Part shown: piece after piece, positions 62,201-64,000 of the stretch
Layout: every line of letters starts with the position of its first letter
Numbering within the stretch: the stretch's first letter is position 1
From: Leptospira_A soteropolitanensis
Lineage (GTDB): Bacteria; Spirochaetota; Leptospiria; Leptospirales; Leptospiraceae
DNA length: 64,000 nt
Reading direction: 5' to 3' (one strand)
Assembly: GCF_026151335.1 (NCBI RefSeq)
Contig: NZ_JAMQPP010000003.1
The notes under the pieces: generated by a model
What the model saw: only the letters and a program-made list of their open reading frames with translations
Told to the model about the DNA's origin: nothing
Databases searched by the model: none
Position numbers and translations under genes: made by a program

Positions 62201-63848
62201 GTTCCATCACCAGTTCTTCCCGGATTGGGTCAATGGGTGGGTTGGTAACTTGTGCAAAGTTTTGTTTGAAATAACGGAATAGGGGTTGTGGTTTTTCACT
62301 TAAAACAGCAAGGGCAGAGTCAACCCCCATTGAGCCTATCGGTTCTTCTCCAGAGACACCCATAGGTTTGATGATTGTAAACACATCTTCATGAGTGTAA
62401 CCAAATGCTCTTTGGCGTTCCAAAATGGTTTCGTGTTGTGGTTGTTTAACGTTCTCTGGATCTGGCAATGAACCCAGACGAATCATATTGTCTTCTACCC
62501 ATTTACGATATGGTTTTTGGGTAGCGATTTGTTTTTTGATTTCTTCATCGTCAAGGATTTGGCCTTTTTCCATATCGATGAGAAGCATACGGCCTGGACG
62601 AAGGCGGTCTTGGACTAAAACTTCTTCTGGAGGAAGATTGAGAACACCTGCCTCAGAAGACATGATGACTTCATCGTCTTTAGTAACGATGTAACGCGCT
62701 GGGCGAAGACCATTTCGATCAAGGGTTGCGCCAATGATTCTACCATCTGTGAAGGCAATCGCAGCAGGTCCATCCCAAGGTTCCATAAATGTTGCATGAT
62801 ATTCGTAGAATGCGCGTCTGTCGGCATCCATTGCTTTGTTTTTAGACCAAGCTTCTGGAATCATCATCATCACAGCATGTGGAAGAGACCTTCCTCCCAT
62901 TACTAGTAATTCAAGTACTGTATCAAATGTTGCAGTATCAGACTGACCTTCCATCACAATCGGAAGCATACGGCGGAGTTCATCACCATAAAGAGGAGAT
63001 TGCATCACCATTTGGCGAGCGGCCATCCAGTTCATATTCCCACGTAAAGTGTTTATTTCTCCGTTGTGCGCAATTTGGCGGTAAGGGTGTGCCAAATCCC
63101 AAGTAGGGAAGGTGTTAGTCGAAAACCTTGTGTGAGTCAAACAAAACGCAGAAGTTAAATCAGGAGATTTTAAATCCTCGTAGAATTTTTTGACTTGGTC
63201 ACCAAGTAACATCCCTTTGTAAACGATGGTGCGAGAGGAAAAACTAGGTACGTAGTACTGAGAACGATCTAGTTTCATTTCAGTTCGGATTCGTCTGTCA
63301 ATGAGGCGACGGATGAGAAATAGTTTTCTTTCGAAATCGTCAGAAGTTTTGTTTTTTTTGGATTTTTTACCTATGAATACTTGTTTGAAAACTGGAAGTG
63401 TTTTGGATGCAACTACACCCGCATATTCTTTGTTAATGGGAACATCGCGAAATCCAAGAAACTCTTCCCCTTCGTCCACGATGATTTTTTCAATTACGTT
63501 TTCCACCGCAGTGCGGGCTTCTGTGTTTTGCGGTAAAAACAAAAATCCCACCGCATAGTCGCCTTCTTTTGGCAAAGTGAAGGGCAGATTCTTTCTAAAA
63601 AATGCATCCGGGATATTGATCATGATCCCAGCACCGTCACCGGTTTTTGGATCGGCCCCTTCGGCCCCTCTGTGCTCTAAATTGCACATCAGGCGGATCC
63701 CTTTGTCGACGATATCGCGGGAACGTTTGCCTTTATAATTTGCGATAAAACCAACACCACAGGAATCTTTATCCAAGGCAGGATCATACATACCTTGGGC
63801 CTGTGGGCCAAGTGGCGGAAGGATGGGTGGTTGGTTGGATTTTGACAT
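59271..63848 (-). CDS. gltB: Glutamate synthase large subunit
   Basis: The 1525-residue protein matches GltB in length and order. A 29-residue propeptide precedes DSCGVGFIA, with the class II amidotransferase nucleophile Cys30. The central and FMN domains follow (GEGGEDPVRF, KMAQGAKPGEGGQLPG, HEGGTGASP). The 3Fe-4S site is CIMMRKCHLNTCPVGVATQ. The C-terminal GXGXG beta-helix carries GGKLIF and GGRVIILGDIG. It makes two glutamates from glutamine and 2-oxoglutarate. It is first of a two-gene operon with gltD (8-base overlap). Confidence 0.97.
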   Translation of the reverse strand: MSKSNQPPILPPLGPQAQGMYDPALDKDSCGVGFIANYKGKRSRDIVDKGIRLMCNLEHRGAEGADPKTGDGAGIMINIPDAFFRKNLPFTLPKEGDYAVGFLFLPQNTEARTAVENVIEKIIVDEGEEFLGFRDVPINKEYAGVVASKTLPVFKQVFIGKKSKKNKTSDDFERKLFLIRRLIDRRIRTEMKLDRSQYYVPSFSSRTIVYKGMLLGDQVKKFYEDLKSPDLTSAFCLTHTRFSTNTFPTWDLAHPYRQIAHNGEINTLRGNMNWMAARQMVMQSPLYGDELRRMLPIVMEGQSDTATFDTVLELLVMGGRSLPHAVMMMIPEAWSKNKAMDADRRAFYEYHATFMEPWDGPAAIAFTDGRIIGATLDRNGLRPARYIVTKDDEVIMSSEAGVLNLPPEEVLVQDRLRPGRMLLIDMEKGQILDDEEIKKQIATQKPYRKWVEDNMIRLGSLPDPENVKQPQHETILERQRAFGYTHEDVFTIIKPMGVSGEEPIGSMGVDSALAVLSEKPQPLFRYFKQNFAQVTNPPIDPIREELVMELTTYIGPEGNLLSEEPEHAHRLELEHPILTNEDFEKIKQISEGHFKAKTFEILFDPSKKHDMRNSLDRVCADAAKAVREQGVNLIILTDHGVGERKAAIPSLLAVAGLHHYLIREGLRTRAGIVLESGEPREVAHFALLCGYGANAINPYLAFETIADLSQQGLLPEVPNYKDAKKKYIKSIGKGLFKVFSKMGISTLQSYCGAQIFEAVGLDSELVNTYFAGTQSRIEGLSLEMLEEETVRRHKAAYDPTFFPNNLEPGGVHYYRKNGDSHLYTPITVHKLQKATQDNDYKVFKEFSSLIDNQNEKAITLRSLFQLDFEGSKAIPIEEVESVKSILKRFQTGAMSHGSISWEAHTTLAIAMNRIGAKSNTGEGGEDPVRFKTLPNGDSMRSAIKQVASARFGVTMEYLTNADDIQIKMAQGAKPGEGGQLPGHKVDKYIGWLRYSTPGVTLISPPPHHDIYSIEDLKQLIFDLKNSNPRARVSVKLVSESGVGTVAAGVAKAHADHILIAGHEGGTGASPISSIHHAGTPWELGLSETHQTLVANGLRDRVYLAVDGKLLTGKDVVVGALLGAEEFGFSTSALVSVGCIMMRKCHLNTCPVGVATQDEFLRSKFTGKPEYVVNFMTFVAEEVREIMAKLGFRTFEEMIGQVEKIKFKRPHHHWKARGLDFSKVLHRPTPVFPTGLYRAKEQNHHLDEQIDNELIRKSLAAIDHKQPVKIKTSIVNLNRSVGTMLSHEVTKKYGVDGLSEDTIDIEFTGTAGQSFGAFVTKGMTLRLIGEGNDYVGKGLCGGKLIFQTPKNAPYKAEENIVIGNTCFIGATSGNAYVNGIAGERFCVRNSGAHVIVEGTGDHGCEYMTGGRVIILGDIGRNFAAGMSGGIAYLWDPKKNKEALINKEMVDLDPLTDASEIAEVKKMVEDHKTYTGSKRAEEVLKDWNTVVKQMIKVIPRDYKKALEKIAEENASGKANKEGVTARG

Positions 63849-64000
63849 ACGTACCCTACTCTAAAGCAATTACTGTACCTTGTTTTTGAATTTGGGTGTA
63901 CTGTCCAATTATTTTGTTTTCAGCAAAATGATTTATTTTTAGGCAAAGTCAAACACCAGAAAATGTACAAACTACAAGCAGTCAGTCTATTTTTACATAA
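63849..64000 (-). other. Upstream region of gltB
   Basis: This 152-base A/T-rich stretch to the window edge has no reading frame of note. A TTGACT sequence is present on the minus strand, but no good -10 element lies at 16-18 bases from it, so I do not call a promoter. Confidence 0.3.

Overview
The window is 64 kb of dense bacterial chromosome, about 38-40% G+C by eye, and very probably comes from a Leptospira, most likely a free-living species. The signs are a complete moxR/DUF58/batA/batBC/batD/htpG locus with BatB and BatC fused, the futalosine menaquinone gene mqnD, several short lipoproteins with relaxed spirochaete lipoboxes, a fused adenosylcobalamin acyl-CoA mutase with MeaB, and many small proteins of unknown family. 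I see no rRNA, tRNA, insertion sequence, prophage or CRISPR array. No gene-free stretch exceeds 300 bases; the longest are about 180-200 bases.

Layout. 1-2.2 kb: a surface protein with a discoidin-like N-terminus and eight 32-residue phage-tail-fibre-like repeats. 2.2-7.4 kb: mqnD with a polytopic membrane protein, a helical-repeat protein with a lysine-rich tail, and a sensor kinase whose input domain looks like a solute-binding protein. 7.4-18.7 kb: one long minus-strand gene run, from hydrolase and thioesterase through a MORN-type lipoprotein, moxR, DUF58 and the Bat genes to htpG. 18.8-23 kb: two small exported proteins, type II NADH dehydrogenase, a low-molecular-weight phosphatase, a zinc peptidase and an outer-membrane protein. 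23.1-26 kb: a parAB partition operon with two everted parS-like palindromes, followed by a DUF1569-like protein and a flavin reductase. 26-32.7 kb: acyltransferase, cyclic-nucleotide-binding protein, an ATPase-HDOD fusion, a NAD-kinase-like/STAS fusion and HU.

32.8-38 kb is a tight five-gene operon (AGPS-like flavoenzyme, TetR, lipid kinase, glycerol-3-phosphate dehydrogenase, hot-dog thioesterase) that suggests ether-lipid or glycerolipid synthesis. 38-41.1 kb holds meaB and a MeaA/ethylmalonyl-type mutase. 41.2-48.5 kb holds a membrane protein, a lytic transglycosylase, a response regulator, aspA, small exported proteins and an LTXXQ-sensor/ECF-sigma/anti-sigma operon with its own candidate promoter. 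48.5-56.5 kb is the full cbb3 oxidase set ccoNOQPGHIS plus a TauE/SafE-like protein, with a one-haem CcoP, a 49-residue ccoQ and two candidate operators upstream of ccoN. 56.6-64 kb holds a coiled-coil membrane protein, a small membrane protein, and gltD/gltB.

Together the genes describe a respiring bacterium (NDH-2, menaquinone, high-affinity cbb3 oxidase) with envelope-stress and chaperone functions, own lipid synthesis, nitrogen assimilation and chromosome partition. The parts most worth following up are the parABS region, the regulatory sites ahead of ccoN, the ECF operon and several unusual domain fusions.
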